A stretch of DNA of 64,000 bases. Origin: Palsa-506 sp963836355 (GTDB taxonomy: Bacteria > Actinomycetota > Actinomycetes > Streptosporangiales > Streptosporangiaceae). The position numbers and the translations under genes are program-made. The stretch covers positions 124,001-188,000 of the forward strand of contig CAWIJO010000020.1 in assembly GCA_963836355.1 (NCBI GenBank), given 5' to 3'. How positions within the stretch are numbered: the first letter of the stretch is position 1; each line of letters begins with the position of its first letter. The notes under the pieces are model-generated. The model was not told the origin of the DNA, searched no databases, and saw nothing but the letters and a program-made list of their open reading frames with translations. Of the stretch, positions 8,737 through 16,940 are shown piece after piece.

Positions 8737-9070
8737 CTCGCCTCCATCGAGCCATCAGCACATGGCCTACCAAGGGCCTGCGGCCCGCGGCCATCAGTCG
8801 CAGGGTTGACCGGCACGCCTGTCACGGTAGTCGACTGAGGTAACAGTAGGCCCACGGGCACGGCCGCGGCCGGCCAGCCCGGGCACTTGCCCAGCGGTGC
8901 CCGCCCGGCCTAGATCAGCTCGCCTCAGTCGAACCATTAAGTGACAGTCTGACACGTTCTGCGTGCTTCACAAGGCAAGACAAGACGTGCGCTGGCCGCC
9001 ATTGCCGCGACTAGCTCAGTTGACCGGCCAGCCTGCATTTGGCGCCAGCCGGTGCAACCTGCGTTACTGG
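8737..9070. other. Intergenic region with 10-bp inverted repeat
   Basis: A gap of about 330 bases between the methyltransferase start and the 3' end of tag. TCGACTGAGG at 8831-8840 and CCTCAGTCGA at 8923-8932 form a perfect inverted repeat 82 bases apart, and an AT-richer CATTAAGTGACAGTCTGACA patch follows. The region may hold the methyltransferase promoter. No gene was recognised. Confidence 0.4.
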
Positions 9071-9661
9071 TCAGCCGGCCGGGATATCGCGAAAGGCACA
9101 AGCCTGGAGATGGTCATTGACTACGCCGCTAGCCTGCATCGTCGCATAGGCCGTGACCGGGCCAGCGAACCCGAATCCGTGCCGCTTAAGCTGCGCCGAG
9201 AGCGCCTTCGATGCCGGTGTCCAGGCGGGCACGTCGGACAGGGTGACCGGCCCCTTGCGCTGGCCGTCCGCGTAGCTCCAGACGAGCGCCGCAAGGCCGT
9301 CAGGCAGCGCCAGGGCGGCACTGGCGTTCCGGATCGCCGCCTCGATCTTGGCCTTGTTCCTTACGATGCCGGGATCGGCCAGCAGCCTGGCCACGTCGGC
9401 CGGCCCGAATGCGGCCACTGCTGCCATGTCGAAGCCGCGGAAGGCCCTACGGAAGTTCTCCCGTTTGCGCAAGATCGTCAGCCAGGACAGGCCGGACTGG
9501 AATCCCTCCAGGCAGAGCCGCTCGAACATCGAGGCGTCATCGCGGATCGGCCTACCCCACTCGTCGTCGTGATAGGCCAGGTAGTCAGCGGTGGTCAAGG
9601 ACCATGGGCAGCGCGCGCGCCCGTCCGGGCCGACCTCTGCGCCACGGCCTAGCTCGCTCAC
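9071..9661 (-). CDS. tag: DNA-3-methyladenine glycosylase I
   Basis: A base-excision repair enzyme (196 residues) that removes 3-methyladenine. Family blocks are clear: RCPWSLTTADYLAYHDDEWG (Zn-binding Cys and the YHDxEWG motif), FERLCLEGFQSGLSWLTILRKRENFRRAF, then FAGPVTAYATMQASGVVNDH with the usual C-terminal His near the end of the motif. The GTG at 9659-9661 overlaps the stop of the upstream DivIVA-like gene (GTGA), so the two are translationally coupled. The same gene pair is common in Streptomyces relatives. Confidence 0.93.
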   Translation of the reverse strand: MSELGRGAEVGPDGRARCPWSLTTADYLAYHDDEWGRPIRDDASMFERLCLEGFQSGLSWLTILRKRENFRRAFRGFDMAAVAAFGPADVARLLADPGIVRNKAKIEAAIRNASAALALPDGLAALVWSYADGQRKGPVTLSDVPAWTPASKALSAQLKRHGFGFAGPVTAYATMQASGVVNDHLQACAFRDIPAG

Positions 9662-10953
9662 CAGGCCCCCCCTGGGACGCCGGGATCGGTGTCCTCGGCC
9701 GGGTCGGTGGCTGGATTCCTGGCCGCTTGCCGGGATGCGGCGGCCGGCTCGCCAGCCGGCCACGCGGCCGGCCCGGCAGCCAGCCCGGCGGCCTCCTCGA
9801 CAGGCGGCCCGACGGCGGGCCCGGCAAGCTGCCCGGCATCCGGTGCAGCGGCCTGCCCGGCATCCGGCCCGCCCGCCTGCTCCTCAGCCCGCCCGGCAGC
9901 TAGCCCTGATTGCCGGTCCCAGGCCGACCAAGGAGCCTGCGGTGGCCACGGATCCTGAGCCCGCAGCGAGTACTGAGTAGGCTTCGTGCCCTGGGCCGGA
10001 TGCAGATCCTGGGCCGGATGCAGATCCTGGGCCGGATGCAGATCCTGGGCCGGATGCAGATCCTGGGCCGGATGCAGATCCTGGGCCGGATGCAGATCCT
10101 GGGCCGGATGCAGATCCTGGGCCGGATGCAGATCCTGGGCCGGATGCAGGCCCTGAGCCTGATGTGACCCCTGGGCAGGATGCGGATCCTGAGGTTGCTG
10201 CGGGTCGGCCAGTTCGCGTCGCCACGCGCTCGGGCGCGACGGCAATGGACCGCCATGCGCGCTAGGAACGGCCGGGCCACGAAGCGTGCCGGGAACTTCG
10301 GCCGCACCGGGACATGCAGCCTTACCGGGAAATGCGGCCACGCCAGCGGCTCCAGGCACGCCGGCCACGCCAGAAAATGCAGCCGTAACAGCGGTTCCAG
10401 GCACGCCGGCCACGCCGGAACCTCCGGCCGGGCCGGAAACCTCAGGCGACCCAGGAAGCTCAGGCGGCCTGATATTTCCTGGCGACCCAGGAAGCTCAGG
10501 CGGCCTGATATTTCCTGGCGACCCAGGAAGCTCAGGCGGCCTGATATTTCCTGGCGACCCAGGAAGCTCAGGCGGCCTGATATTTCCTGGCGATTCAGGA
10601 GCCTCAGGCGATCCAGAACCCCGAAAATCCGACGATGCCCGCCTGCCCGGTCCGGCGTTCGGCTCTGCTATCGAGCGCAGATCCGCGAGTTGCCGCCGCA
10701 GAGTCGCGATCTCTACGTCCCGCTCCGTCAACGCCTGAGCGATCCGGCTGAGGGCCTGGTCCGTGGCCGGGATGTGATACCCGTACAACGACGGGGGCGG
10801 CCGGAGCAGCGCCACATCGGTAGCGGTGATATCAGCTGTCTCGAAGGGAACGAAGTCAGCAGTGGACTTGGCCAGCTCACCGCCGCGACCAAGCGCGACA
10901 ATGATCACGCCGACGACTATTGCGACTGCCACCACGATCAGTAACACCGGCAC
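9658..10953 (-). CDS. Membrane-anchored DivIVA-like protein with long repeat tail
   Basis: A 431-residue protein with three parts. Residues 1-22 form a transmembrane helix (MPVLLIVVAVAIVVGVIIVA). Residues ~35-95 resemble the DivIVA-type element found upstream of tag in actinobacteria (TDVALLRPPPSLYGYHIPATDQALSRIAQ, then a coiled-coil-like RDVEIATLRRQLADLR). The remaining ~330 residues are low-complexity Pro/Ala/Gly sequence with two tandem repeats: a 12-residue SPGNIRPPELPG-type unit about four times and HPAQDL eight times. The normal family length is roughly 100-150 residues, so the tail is an expansion. It may act at the cell pole or envelope; that is inference. The start lies 15 bases from the divergent DHPS-like gene. 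Confidence 0.75.
   Translation of the reverse strand: MPVLLIVVAVAIVVGVIIVALGRGGELAKSTADFVPFETADITATDVALLRPPPSLYGYHIPATDQALSRIAQALTERDVEIATLRRQLADLRSIAEPNAGPGRRASSDFRGSGSPEAPESPGNIRPPELPGSPGNIRPPELPGSPGNIRPPELPGSPGNIRPPELPGSPEVSGPAGGSGVAGVPGTAVTAAFSGVAGVPGAAGVAAFPGKAACPGAAEVPGTLRGPAVPSAHGGPLPSRPSAWRRELADPQQPQDPHPAQGSHQAQGLHPAQDLHPAQDLHPAQDLHPAQDLHPAQDLHPAQDLHPAQDLHPAQDLHPAQGTKPTQYSLRAQDPWPPQAPWSAWDRQSGLAAGRAEEQAGGPDAGQAAAPDAGQLAGPAVGPPVEEAAGLAAGPAAWPAGEPAAASRQAARNPATDPAEDTDPGVPGGAW
9991..10152. repeat. 18-bp tandem repeat, eight exact copies plus one variant
   Basis: The 18-base unit CTGGGCCGGATGCAGATC is repeated exactly eight times from 9991, with a ninth imperfect copy (9 x 18 bases). It encodes HPAQDL on the minus strand within the DivIVA-like gene. 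The exact copies point to recent slippage or recombination, and copy number is likely variable between strains and hard to assemble. Confidence 0.95.
10455..10598. repeat. 36-bp tandem repeat, four copies
   Basis: Four head-to-tail copies of a 36-base unit start at 10455, 10491, 10527 and 10563; the last differs by one or two bases. They encode the 12-residue repeat with the core NIRPPELPGSPG in the DivIVA-like protein. The unit length is a multiple of three, so copy-number change would not break the frame. Confidence 0.95.
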
Positions 10954-10968
10954 AAAGGGAATCGTGCC

Positions 10969-11520
10969 ATGCTCGGGGCCATGGCGGGAGCACTAGACCG
11001 GCTGCCAGCCGAGGGAACTTCCCTGCTCGCAGTGGCAGAAAGCCCGGCGAAGGCAGCCACGGCGGTCCGGGTGGGCGCGGCACTCGTCGATTTCGGCGCG
11101 GCTGACCCGGCAGCAATCGCGGCATTCCGGGACAGTCATCCCGGGATTGGCATCTGCGCGGCCGCCGAGCAGGCCGACATCACACGCGATCCGACTCTGG
11201 CGCTGCGCGGCGGGGCGATCCTGGCTTGCGCCGACCCGGTGGCCGCCAGCCGCGACGGGCTGCCAGCCGGCCGCCTGCTCATTGAGACCGAGCCTGCCCG
11301 CCTGGCGGCGGTACGAGCAGCAGGTTACGCAACGCTTGTCGACCTGCAAGACGACTCCGGGGTGGACGCCGGCATACTGGCCGTCGCGGCGATCTCCGCC
11401 TGGCTGGGTGCCACAATTGTGCGCACTTGGCATCCCCGGCAGGTGCGGCGCGCGCTTGATATGGCCGAATCCATCCGCGGCATCCGGCCGCCCGCCCGGA
11501 CAGTACGCGGCCTTGGCTGA
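10969..11520 (+). CDS. Dihydropteroate-synthase-like protein, shortened
   Basis: A 183-residue protein whose C-terminal part, IVRTWHPRQVRRALDMAESI followed by RGIRPPARTVRGLG, matches the end of dihydropteroate synthases and of the short folP-like paralogues found in actinobacteria. Genuine DHPS has about 270 residues and a pterin-binding N-terminal block with DGGES-type motifs, which I do not see here, so catalytic DHPS activity is doubtful. It diverges from the DivIVA-like gene, an arrangement seen in Streptomyces. AAAGGGA lies just upstream of the ATG at 10969. An ATG four codons later is possible. Confidence 0.65.
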   Translation: MLGAMAGALDRLPAEGTSLLAVAESPAKAATAVRVGAALVDFGAADPAAIAAFRDSHPGIGICAAAEQADITRDPTLALRGGAILACADPVAASRDGLPAGRLLIETEPARLAAVRAAGYATLVDLQDDSGVDAGILAVAAISAWLGATIVRTWHPRQVRRALDMAESIRGIRPPARTVRGLG

Positions 11521-11973
11521 TTTGTACGCGGCCTCGGCTAACCCCGGCCGTACGCCGCCGAAACCGCGAAACTAGGCCAGCGGGCCGCATCACCACCCGA
11601 GCCGGCCCGCAGATACACTGCCCGACCACGAAACAGCCGGACTAGCCCGCATCACCACCCGAGCCGGCCCGAACCTGCAACGCTGGCAACACTGGTCACT
11701 CTGAAAACTTTTCTGACTCGAGCACGTTCGCGAATTCTCGCTAGGATCAGGCTGTTCGTTAGCGGTTAACTATTTGCCGGTTCTAGCCGGACACATCTTA
11801 ACCACTAAAAATCGTCAATCGATGAATTGAGATTCAGGTGGCTGGCGTTGATGTAGGTGCGCGAGAGGTCTCAACTTGGAGTGTTCGCGATTGGATCTGA
11901 GTGAGCGCCAGCCACGCCATGCCGAGCCGACGCCGGTCAGCGCATCCGCCAGCTACACCAAACCGCCGATGGC
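11521..11973. other. Long intergenic region with direct and inverted repeats
   Basis: About 450 bases with no convincing gene. A 24-base direct repeat occurs at 11586-11609 and 11648-11671. A perfect 10-bp inverted repeat, GTGGCTGGCG at 11838-11847 and CGCCAGCCAC at 11906-11915, could form a long stem-loop. The middle (11,700-11,850) is clearly AT-richer than the flanks. It may hold promoters, a small RNA or the remnant of a small mobile element. No ORF with family similarity was seen. Confidence 0.5.
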
Positions 11974-12741
11974 TTAGGCGAGGCCGGGAATCACGCCGGA
12001 CTTGTGCGCATCCAGGATGATCTCGACGACCTCCGCCGGGTCATCGGCGACCCGCAGCAACTGCGGATCGGTCGCGGAGATCTTGCTGCTGGTGAGCAAC
12101 GTCTCATTGATCCAGGACAGCAGCCCAGACCAGTGGTCGCTGCCGACAAGCACGATCGGGAACTTGGTGATCTTCCCGGTCTGCACCAGGGTGAGCGCCT
12201 CGAACAGCTCGTCCATGGTGCCGAACCCGCCCGGCAGTACCACGAATGCCTGCGAGTACTTGATGAAGACGGTCTTGCGCACGAAGAAGTACCTGAATTC
12301 CAGGCCGATCTCGACGTACTCGTTCAGGCCCTGCTCGACCGGTAGCTCGATGCCGAGGCCGACCGATATGCCGTTAGCGCTGACGGCACCCCGGTTGGCC
12401 GCCTCCATGATCCCGGGCCCGCCGCCGGTGATCACCGCGTAGCCAGCCGCGGCCAGTCCCTCGCCAATCCGCTCCGCCTGGTCATATTCAGCTGTTCCGC
12501 GGGCGGTCCGGGCTGAGCCGAACACCGAGACCGCAGGCCCGAGCTCGGCCAGCAGCCCGAAGCCCTCGACGAACTCCGCCTGGATCCGCAATACCCGCCA
12601 CGGGTCGGTGTGCACCCAGTCACTCGGGCCGCGTCGGTCCAGCAAGCGCTGGTCGGTGGTGGTCTTCGGGATGGCCTTGCCGCGCAGCGTGGCCGGGCCC
12701 TGGCGGCGCATGAAACGGCGTGACTCCGATTGCGCGCTCAT
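11974..12741 (-). CDS. LOG-family protein (TIGR00730-type, Rossmann fold)
   Basis: A 255-residue member of the LOG family, whose characterised members release cytokinin bases from nucleoside 5'-monophosphates; in bacteria the physiological substrate is often unknown. The signature motifs are present: GGGPGIMEAANRGA and PGGFGTMDELFEALTLVQTGKI (read in two parts, PGGFGTMDELFEAL and TLVQTGKI), with ELGPAVSVFGSARTA at the first strand. The length and the RRGPSDW-containing N-terminus match actinobacterial homologues. The ATG at 12739-12741 (MSAQSESRRFMRRQG) is preferred over an upstream in-frame start. In many actinobacteria it lies near dapD/dapE, and dapD is 0.8 kb away here. Confidence 0.88.
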   Translation of the reverse strand: MSAQSESRRFMRRQGPATLRGKAIPKTTTDQRLLDRRGPSDWVHTDPWRVLRIQAEFVEGFGLLAELGPAVSVFGSARTARGTAEYDQAERIGEGLAAAGYAVITGGGPGIMEAANRGAVSANGISVGLGIELPVEQGLNEYVEIGLEFRYFFVRKTVFIKYSQAFVVLPGGFGTMDELFEALTLVQTGKITKFPIVLVGSDHWSGLLSWINETLLTSSKISATDPQLLRVADDPAEVVEIILDAHKSGVIPGLA

Positions 12742-12855
12742 GATCCCTAAGGTAGCCGCGGGAACGGGCCGCTCGCCCGGGGGTATGCCTCGTCGCCCAC
12801 GCCCAGCGGGCATCCGCCGCCTGGCCGCGGCATCGGCGAGATCGGCCGCGCGGCG

Positions 12856-13251
12856 TCAGCGCCGCCGCGCGTAGGCGACGTTGATGACGGCAATGACGAC
12901 CCAGATCAGGGCGACCAGCCCGGTGCCATCGTTATTTTCCGCGAGCACTGCCGCCGCCGCACCGAGGCCGATCCCCATCGATCCGAGGGCAAGGAAGATT
13001 CCCGCGACGCCGGGGCCGGAGCCCGGCCTGCCGTCCCGGCTGCGCTGTGCGGGGGGGTCGCCGCGCAGCCCAGGATGGTCATCGGCACGCTGCGCAAGCC
13101 TGGCGTCCACGCGCTTGTCGATCTCGGCGCCGATTCGCTCGATCAGGCCCTCGGCAACCGCTCCGTCGTAATCGCGGCCAAGTTCGCGGTGCGCCGCCGC
13201 CGCGGCGGCGATGTCCTCCCGGGCAAGCTGCTCCATGGCGACACGATACAT
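12856..13251 (-). CDS. Small conserved membrane protein
   Basis: A 131-residue protein with a charged helical N-terminal half (AREDIAAAAAAHRELGRDY, VAEGLIERIGAEIDKRVDAR) and two hydrophobic segments at the C-terminus (GVAGIFLALGSMGIGLGAAA and LVALIWVVIAVINVAYA), followed by a positive RRR end. Similar proteins of unknown function are conserved in Streptomyces and relatives near dapD. An internal ATG (MEQLARED) five codons later may be the true start. It is likely an integral membrane protein with a cytoplasmic N-terminal domain. Confidence 0.72.
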   Translation of the reverse strand: MYRVAMEQLAREDIAAAAAAHRELGRDYDGAVAEGLIERIGAEIDKRVDARLAQRADDHPGLRGDPPAQRSRDGRPGSGPGVAGIFLALGSMGIGLGAAAAVLAENNDGTGLVALIWVVIAVINVAYARRR

Positions 13252-13300
13252 CTCGACTGTGGCTACGTCTATGCACTGCCGGATGCCGGACTGGTGGCGG

Positions 13301-13366
13301 TTCAGTAACTGAGGCCGCGCCGTTCAGTAACTGAGGCCGCGCCGCTTAGCAACTGAGGCCACGCCG
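13301..13366. repeat. 22-bp tandem repeat, three copies
   Basis: Three adjacent 22-base units start at 13301, 13323 and 13345; the first two are identical and the third differs at a few bases. The unit core is CAGTAACTGAGGC. It lies between the small membrane protein gene and dapD, upstream of the former. Further right (13,430-13,570) is a low-complexity tract of CCGGCCCGGCCAGC-type sequence that I do not consider coding. Confidence 0.85.
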
Positions 13367-13582
13367 CGACTGGTGAAGTGACTGGCTACGAGGGACTCGT
13401 TATCGGCTGATCTTGAATAGGCGGCGTGGCAGCCGTGCTTGCCGCCGTCCACCCAGCCAGCCACCCCGGCCCGGCCAGCCGGCCACCACCCCGGCCCGGC
13501 CACCCGGCCAGCGGCCACCACCCCGGCCCGGCCGCCACCGCCCCGGCCCGGCCAGCCGGCCAGTCGGTGCCCGCCAGGCAGG

Positions 13583-14452
13583 TCAGGCATTCACGCCGTG
13601 GTCGCGGAGGATGTCGTTCAGTGCCGCCTTGTCGTGCGCACGGCCGGCTGGCAGGCGCTTGAGCACCAGCACGCAGGGCATGCCGAACTCGCCGCCGGCA
13701 AACTTCCTGTTCCTGGTGCCGCCGACGCAGACCGACCAGGCCGGGACCTCGCCACGGGGCAGTTCCTCGCCGGTCTCGACGTCGATCACATGCGCGCTCT
13801 TGGTAAGGATCGTGCCGCTGCCAAGGACTGCGCCGGTGCGGACCCGCGCCCCTTCAACGACCATGCACCGGGACCCGATGAAGGCATCGTCCTCGATTAC
13901 CACCGGGACGGCGCCGGCCGGCTCCAGCACGCCGCCGATGCCGACGCCGCCGGAAAGATGCACATTCTTGCCGATCTGCGCGCATGAGCCGACGGTCGCC
14001 CAGGTGTCGACCATGGTGCCGCTATCGACATAGGCGCCGATGTTGACGAACGACGGCATCAGCACCGCGCCGGGCGCGACGTACGCGCCCCAGCGGACGA
14101 TCGAGCCCGCTACCGCACGCACGCCGTCCAGATGGCTGGTGAGCGGCACCCTGTCGTGGTAGCGGAAATCGCCGACCTGCGAGGCGACCATCGGCAGCAG
14201 CCGGAAGGCCAGCAGGATCGCCCGGCGAGCGCGCTCATCGACCATGATCTCGCCGGTGGCCGGGTCGGCCCAGGCCACCCGCGCGCGCCCGGCGTCGATC
14301 GAGTCGACGGCGGCGATCACCTGGGAGCGGGCGGTTGCGTCCTGCGGCCCGAGTTCGGTGCGGCGCTCCCAGAGCTCGTCGATCGTGGCGGGCAGCGGCG
14401 ATACCTGCGCGGAACCTGGCTGGAATGCGGGCGGGTGCGGTGCGGCGTTCAT
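13583..14452 (-). CDS. dapD: Tetrahydrodipicolinate N-succinyltransferase
   Basis: Converts tetrahydrodipicolinate and succinyl-CoA to N-succinyl-2-amino-6-ketopimelate in the succinylase route to meso-diaminopimelate and lysine. The 289-residue product has an N-terminal alpha domain and the left-handed beta-helix hexapeptide region (IVRWGAYVAPGAVLMPSFVN, IGAYVDSGTMVDTWATVGSC, AQIGKNVHLSGGVGIGGVLE), then FIGSRCMVVEGARV and a CVGGTRNRKF tail block. It starts at the ATG at 14450-14452 (MNAAPHPP). dapC lies 1.4 kb away, so both succinylase-route genes are local although not in one operon. Confidence 0.94.
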   Translation of the reverse strand: MNAAPHPPAFQPGSAQVSPLPATIDELWERRTELGPQDATARSQVIAAVDSIDAGRARVAWADPATGEIMVDERARRAILLAFRLLPMVASQVGDFRYHDRVPLTSHLDGVRAVAGSIVRWGAYVAPGAVLMPSFVNIGAYVDSGTMVDTWATVGSCAQIGKNVHLSGGVGIGGVLEPAGAVPVVIEDDAFIGSRCMVVEGARVRTGAVLGSGTILTKSAHVIDVETGEELPRGEVPAWSVCVGGTRNRKFAGGEFGMPCVLVLKRLPAGRAHDKAALNDILRDHGVNA

Positions 14453-14499
14453 GGCGAGCGAGCCTAGCCGCTGGCGCCCAGCGGGTACGTTTTGTTGTT

Positions 14500-15345
14500 G
14501 TGCCGGGAACAAGTAGCAGGCGCGTCATATCCGCAGGCATCGCCCTTGCCGTCGTCGTCCTGCTCGGCGGCGGCGCCTACTTCGCGTTCCGGCACGTCGA
14601 GCCGCTGCTTGCACCGGCCAGCGGCTGCGAGGTTAAGACGCATGGCCAGGTACTCAAGCTGGATCCTGGCCAGGCCGGTATCGCGGCTACGATCGCCGGC
14701 GTGGCGCGGCGCCAAGCCCTGCCCGCGCACGCGGTAACCGTCGCATACGCCGCGGCGTTGCAGGAGTCGAAGCTGCAGAACCTCGAATTCGGCGACCGGG
14801 ACTCGGTCGGGGTATTCCAGCAGCGGCCATCCGAAGGCTGGGGCAGCACCCGTCAGCTGGAAGACCCGGTCTACGCGACGACCAAGTTCTTCCAGGCGCT
14901 GGCCCGGGTACCGCGTTACCGGCATATCCCGGTCTACAAGGCGGCACAGGCCGTCCAGCGCAGCGCCGACGGCACCGCGTACATCCAGTACCAGCAGATG
15001 GCTGCAAGTCTTACCCGGGGATTCACCGGGCACGACCCGCGGTCGGTCTGGTGCTGGTACGGCGGGAAGACCCAGGGGCGGGCCCTGCTGGCGGCCGCCA
15101 GCCAGGGCCTGACCCGGGCGTTCGGGCCACTGCTGGTGCGCGAGACCGGGGATCCCAGGGTGACCGTCACCGTGCCGCGGACAGCCGAGGGCTGGTCAAT
15201 AGCCGCCTGGCTGGTGTCGCATGCCGGGCACTACCGGCTCCGCGATGTGCGGTACGGCCGCTACGAGTGGCGCGCCGCGAAGGGCGCCCGCGGCTGGACC
15301 CGAGGCTCTTCTGCCACACCGGCCGGAAGCGTCCAGGTTGGCTGA
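14500..15345 (+). CDS. Membrane-anchored lysozyme/transglycosylase-like protein
   Basis: A 281-residue exported protein. After a short basic start it has a transmembrane or uncleaved signal segment (VISAGIALAVVVLLGGGAYF, about residues 8-30). The extracellular part carries AVTVAYAAALQESKLQNLEF and DSVGVFQQRPSEGWG, the Glu-Ser and G-x-F-Q-Q-R-P pattern of lysozyme-like transglycosylases; E in ALQESK is the likely catalytic residue. Homologues in actinobacteria are often misnamed heavy-metal transporters. A role in cell-wall remodelling is inferred. GTG at 14500 is the most likely start, giving only 47 bases to the divergent dapD. Confidence 0.78.
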   Translation: MPGTSSRRVISAGIALAVVVLLGGGAYFAFRHVEPLLAPASGCEVKTHGQVLKLDPGQAGIAATIAGVARRQALPAHAVTVAYAAALQESKLQNLEFGDRDSVGVFQQRPSEGWGSTRQLEDPVYATTKFFQALARVPRYRHIPVYKAAQAVQRSADGTAYIQYQQMAASLTRGFTGHDPRSVWCWYGGKTQGRALLAAASQGLTRAFGPLLVRETGDPRVTVTVPRTAEGWSIAAWLVSHAGHYRLRDVRYGRYEWRAAKGARGWTRGSSATPAGSVQVG

Positions 15346-15483
15346 TAGCCTGCCATCGCGCGGGGACCGGACCGATGGCGCACGCACCAGGAGGGGATTG
15401 CGATACTTGGCTGTGGCCTTGAGACTAAGGCCCGGCCAGCCCTCGCGGGCGTGCCAGCGCGTGGACTGAAGAGGAGTTCCGAC

Positions 15484-15810
15484 GTGACCTACATCATCGC
15501 GCTTCCTTGCGTCGATCTGCTCGACAAGAGCTGCATCGAGGAATGCCCCGTCGATTGCATCTACGAGGGCGAGCGGATGCTCTATATCCACCCGGACGAG
15601 TGCGTCGACTGCGGCGCGTGCGAGCCGGTCTGCCCGGTAGAGGCGATCTTCTACGAGGACGACGTACCGGACCAGTGGAAGGATTACTACAAGGCGAACG
15701 TCGAGTTCTTCGAGGATCTCGGCTCCCCTGGCGGCGCTGCCAAGACCGGCAAAATCCCCAAGGACCACCCGCTGATCGCCGCGCTGCCGCCGCAGGAGGT
15801 AGAAAACTGA
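15484..15810 (+). CDS. fdxA: 7Fe ferredoxin
   Basis: A 108-residue 7Fe (3Fe-4S plus 4Fe-4S) ferredoxin, an electron carrier in the cytosol. Cysteine spacing is typical: C at ALPCVDLLDKSCIEECPVDC and then DECVDCGACEPVCPVEAI. The C-terminal extension with FFEDLGSPGGA and KDHPLIAALPPQ matches actinobacterial FdxA. GTG at 15484 is preceded by GAGGAG. It overlaps dapC by four bases, an arrangement kept in many actinobacteria where the ferredoxin gene leads the aminotransferase gene. Confidence 0.95.
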   Translation: MTYIIALPCVDLLDKSCIEECPVDCIYEGERMLYIHPDECVDCGACEPVCPVEAIFYEDDVPDQWKDYYKANVEFFEDLGSPGGAAKTGKIPKDHPLIAALPPQEVEN

Positions 15811-16925
15811 CGCTGGCCGCGCGGCTGCCGCAGTTTCCCTGGGAGGCGCTTGAGCCGGCCAAGGTGAAGGCCGCCGCGCATCAGGGCGGGCTAGTCGACC
15901 TGTCCGTCGGCACCCCGGTGGATCCCGTTCCCGGCGTGGTGCGGGACGCGCTCGCCGCCGCCTCGGACTCGCCCGGTTACCCGGCCGCGGCCAGCCTGCC
16001 GGCGCTCCGCGAGGCCGCCGCCGCCTGGCTGGCGCGCTGCCACGGCGTGACCGTTGATCCGGACGCGGTGCTGCCGGTGATCGGCACCAAGGAGCTGATC
16101 TCCGCGCTGCCGACGATGCTCGGGTGCGGTCCCGGCGACCTGGTGACATATCCACGGCTGGCCTATCCGACGTACCACGTCGGCGCCCTGCTGGCAGCCG
16201 CACGGCCGCTGGCGACGGCAGGCACATTCGAGTCCGGCCCGGAGCGCACGGCGCTGGCCTGGCTGAACTCCCCGTCCAACCCGACCGGGCAGGTGCTGCC
16301 TGCCGAGCACCTGCGCAAGGTCGCGAGCTGGGCCAGGGAGCGGGGCACGGTGCTCGCCTCAGATGAGTGCTACCTCGGCTTCGGCTGGGACGCCACGCCG
16401 ATGTCGGTGCTGCACCCGGACGCCTGCGACGGCTCGCACCAGGGGCTGCTTGCGGTGCACTCGATGTCCAAGCGGTCCAATATGGCGGGGTACCGGGCGG
16501 GCTTCGTCACCGGGGACCCAATGCTCGTCCGGGAGCTTCTTGAGATCCGCAAGCACGCCGGCCTGCTGCTGCCCGCCCCAGTGCAGGCGGCCATGGTAGC
16601 GGCGCTCGGTGACGACGAGCACGCCGAGGCACAGCGGGCCAGGTACGCCGCGCGCCGGGACAGGCTCAGGCCCGCGCTTGAGGCGGCGGGCTGGGCGGTC
16701 AGCCATTCCGAGGCCGGGCTCTACCTGTGGGCGGCACATCCGGCGCACGACTGCTGGGGATCGGTGCAGCTGCTGGCCGGCGCCGGGATCCTGGTCGCGC
16801 CAGGCGAGTTCTATGGCCAGGCCGGCCGGCGGCACATCCGGGTCGCGCTCACTGCCACCGACGAGCGGATCGACGCCGCCGTCTCGCGGTTGGCTGAGCT
16901 GGCAGAGCTGGCTGGCCCGGTGTAA
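15807..16925 (+). CDS. dapC: N-succinyldiaminopimelate aminotransferase
   Basis: A PLP-dependent class I/II aminotransferase that makes N-succinyl-L,L-diaminopimelate from the DapD product. The 372-residue protein has VDLSVGTPVDPVPGVVRDAL, SPGYPAAASLPALREAAAAW, LNSPSNPTGQVLP, SDECYLGFGW and the PLP-lysine block HSMSKRSNMAGYRAGF. No ATG, GTG or TTG lies in frame between the fdxA stop and the conserved LPQFPWEALEP. A strong AGGAGGT ends seven bases before CTG at 15807, so CTG is the apparent start, overlapping the fdxA TGA (CTGA). A base error hiding an ATG or GTG cannot be excluded. Confidence 0.9.
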   Translation: MTLAARLPQFPWEALEPAKVKAAAHQGGLVDLSVGTPVDPVPGVVRDALAAASDSPGYPAAASLPALREAAAAWLARCHGVTVDPDAVLPVIGTKELISALPTMLGCGPGDLVTYPRLAYPTYHVGALLAAARPLATAGTFESGPERTALAWLNSPSNPTGQVLPAEHLRKVASWARERGTVLASDECYLGFGWDATPMSVLHPDACDGSHQGLLAVHSMSKRSNMAGYRAGFVTGDPMLVRELLEIRKHAGLLLPAPVQAAMVAALGDDEHAEAQRARYAARRDRLRPALEAAGWAVSHSEAGLYLWAAHPAHDCWGSVQLLAGAGILVAPGEFYGQAGRRHIRVALTATDERIDAAVSRLAELAELAGPV

Positions 16926-16940
16926 GGCTAGCGTGGTCGC

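Noticed and set aside
8963..9652. Rightward 229-codon ORF opposite tag
   Set aside because: It is the antisense shadow of a well-conserved glycosylase gene.
9991..10152. CRISPR array
   Set aside because: The 18-bp units are directly adjacent with no spacers and lie in frame inside a coding sequence.
10455..10598. CRISPR-like 36-bp repeats
   Set aside because: The repeat length fits, but there are no spacers; the units are head to tail and encode a 12-residue protein repeat.
13426..13580. Pro/Ala/Arg-rich ORFs in the CCGGCC repeats
   Set aside because: Low-complexity translation in several frames at once, no start signal and no similarity; treated as noncoding.
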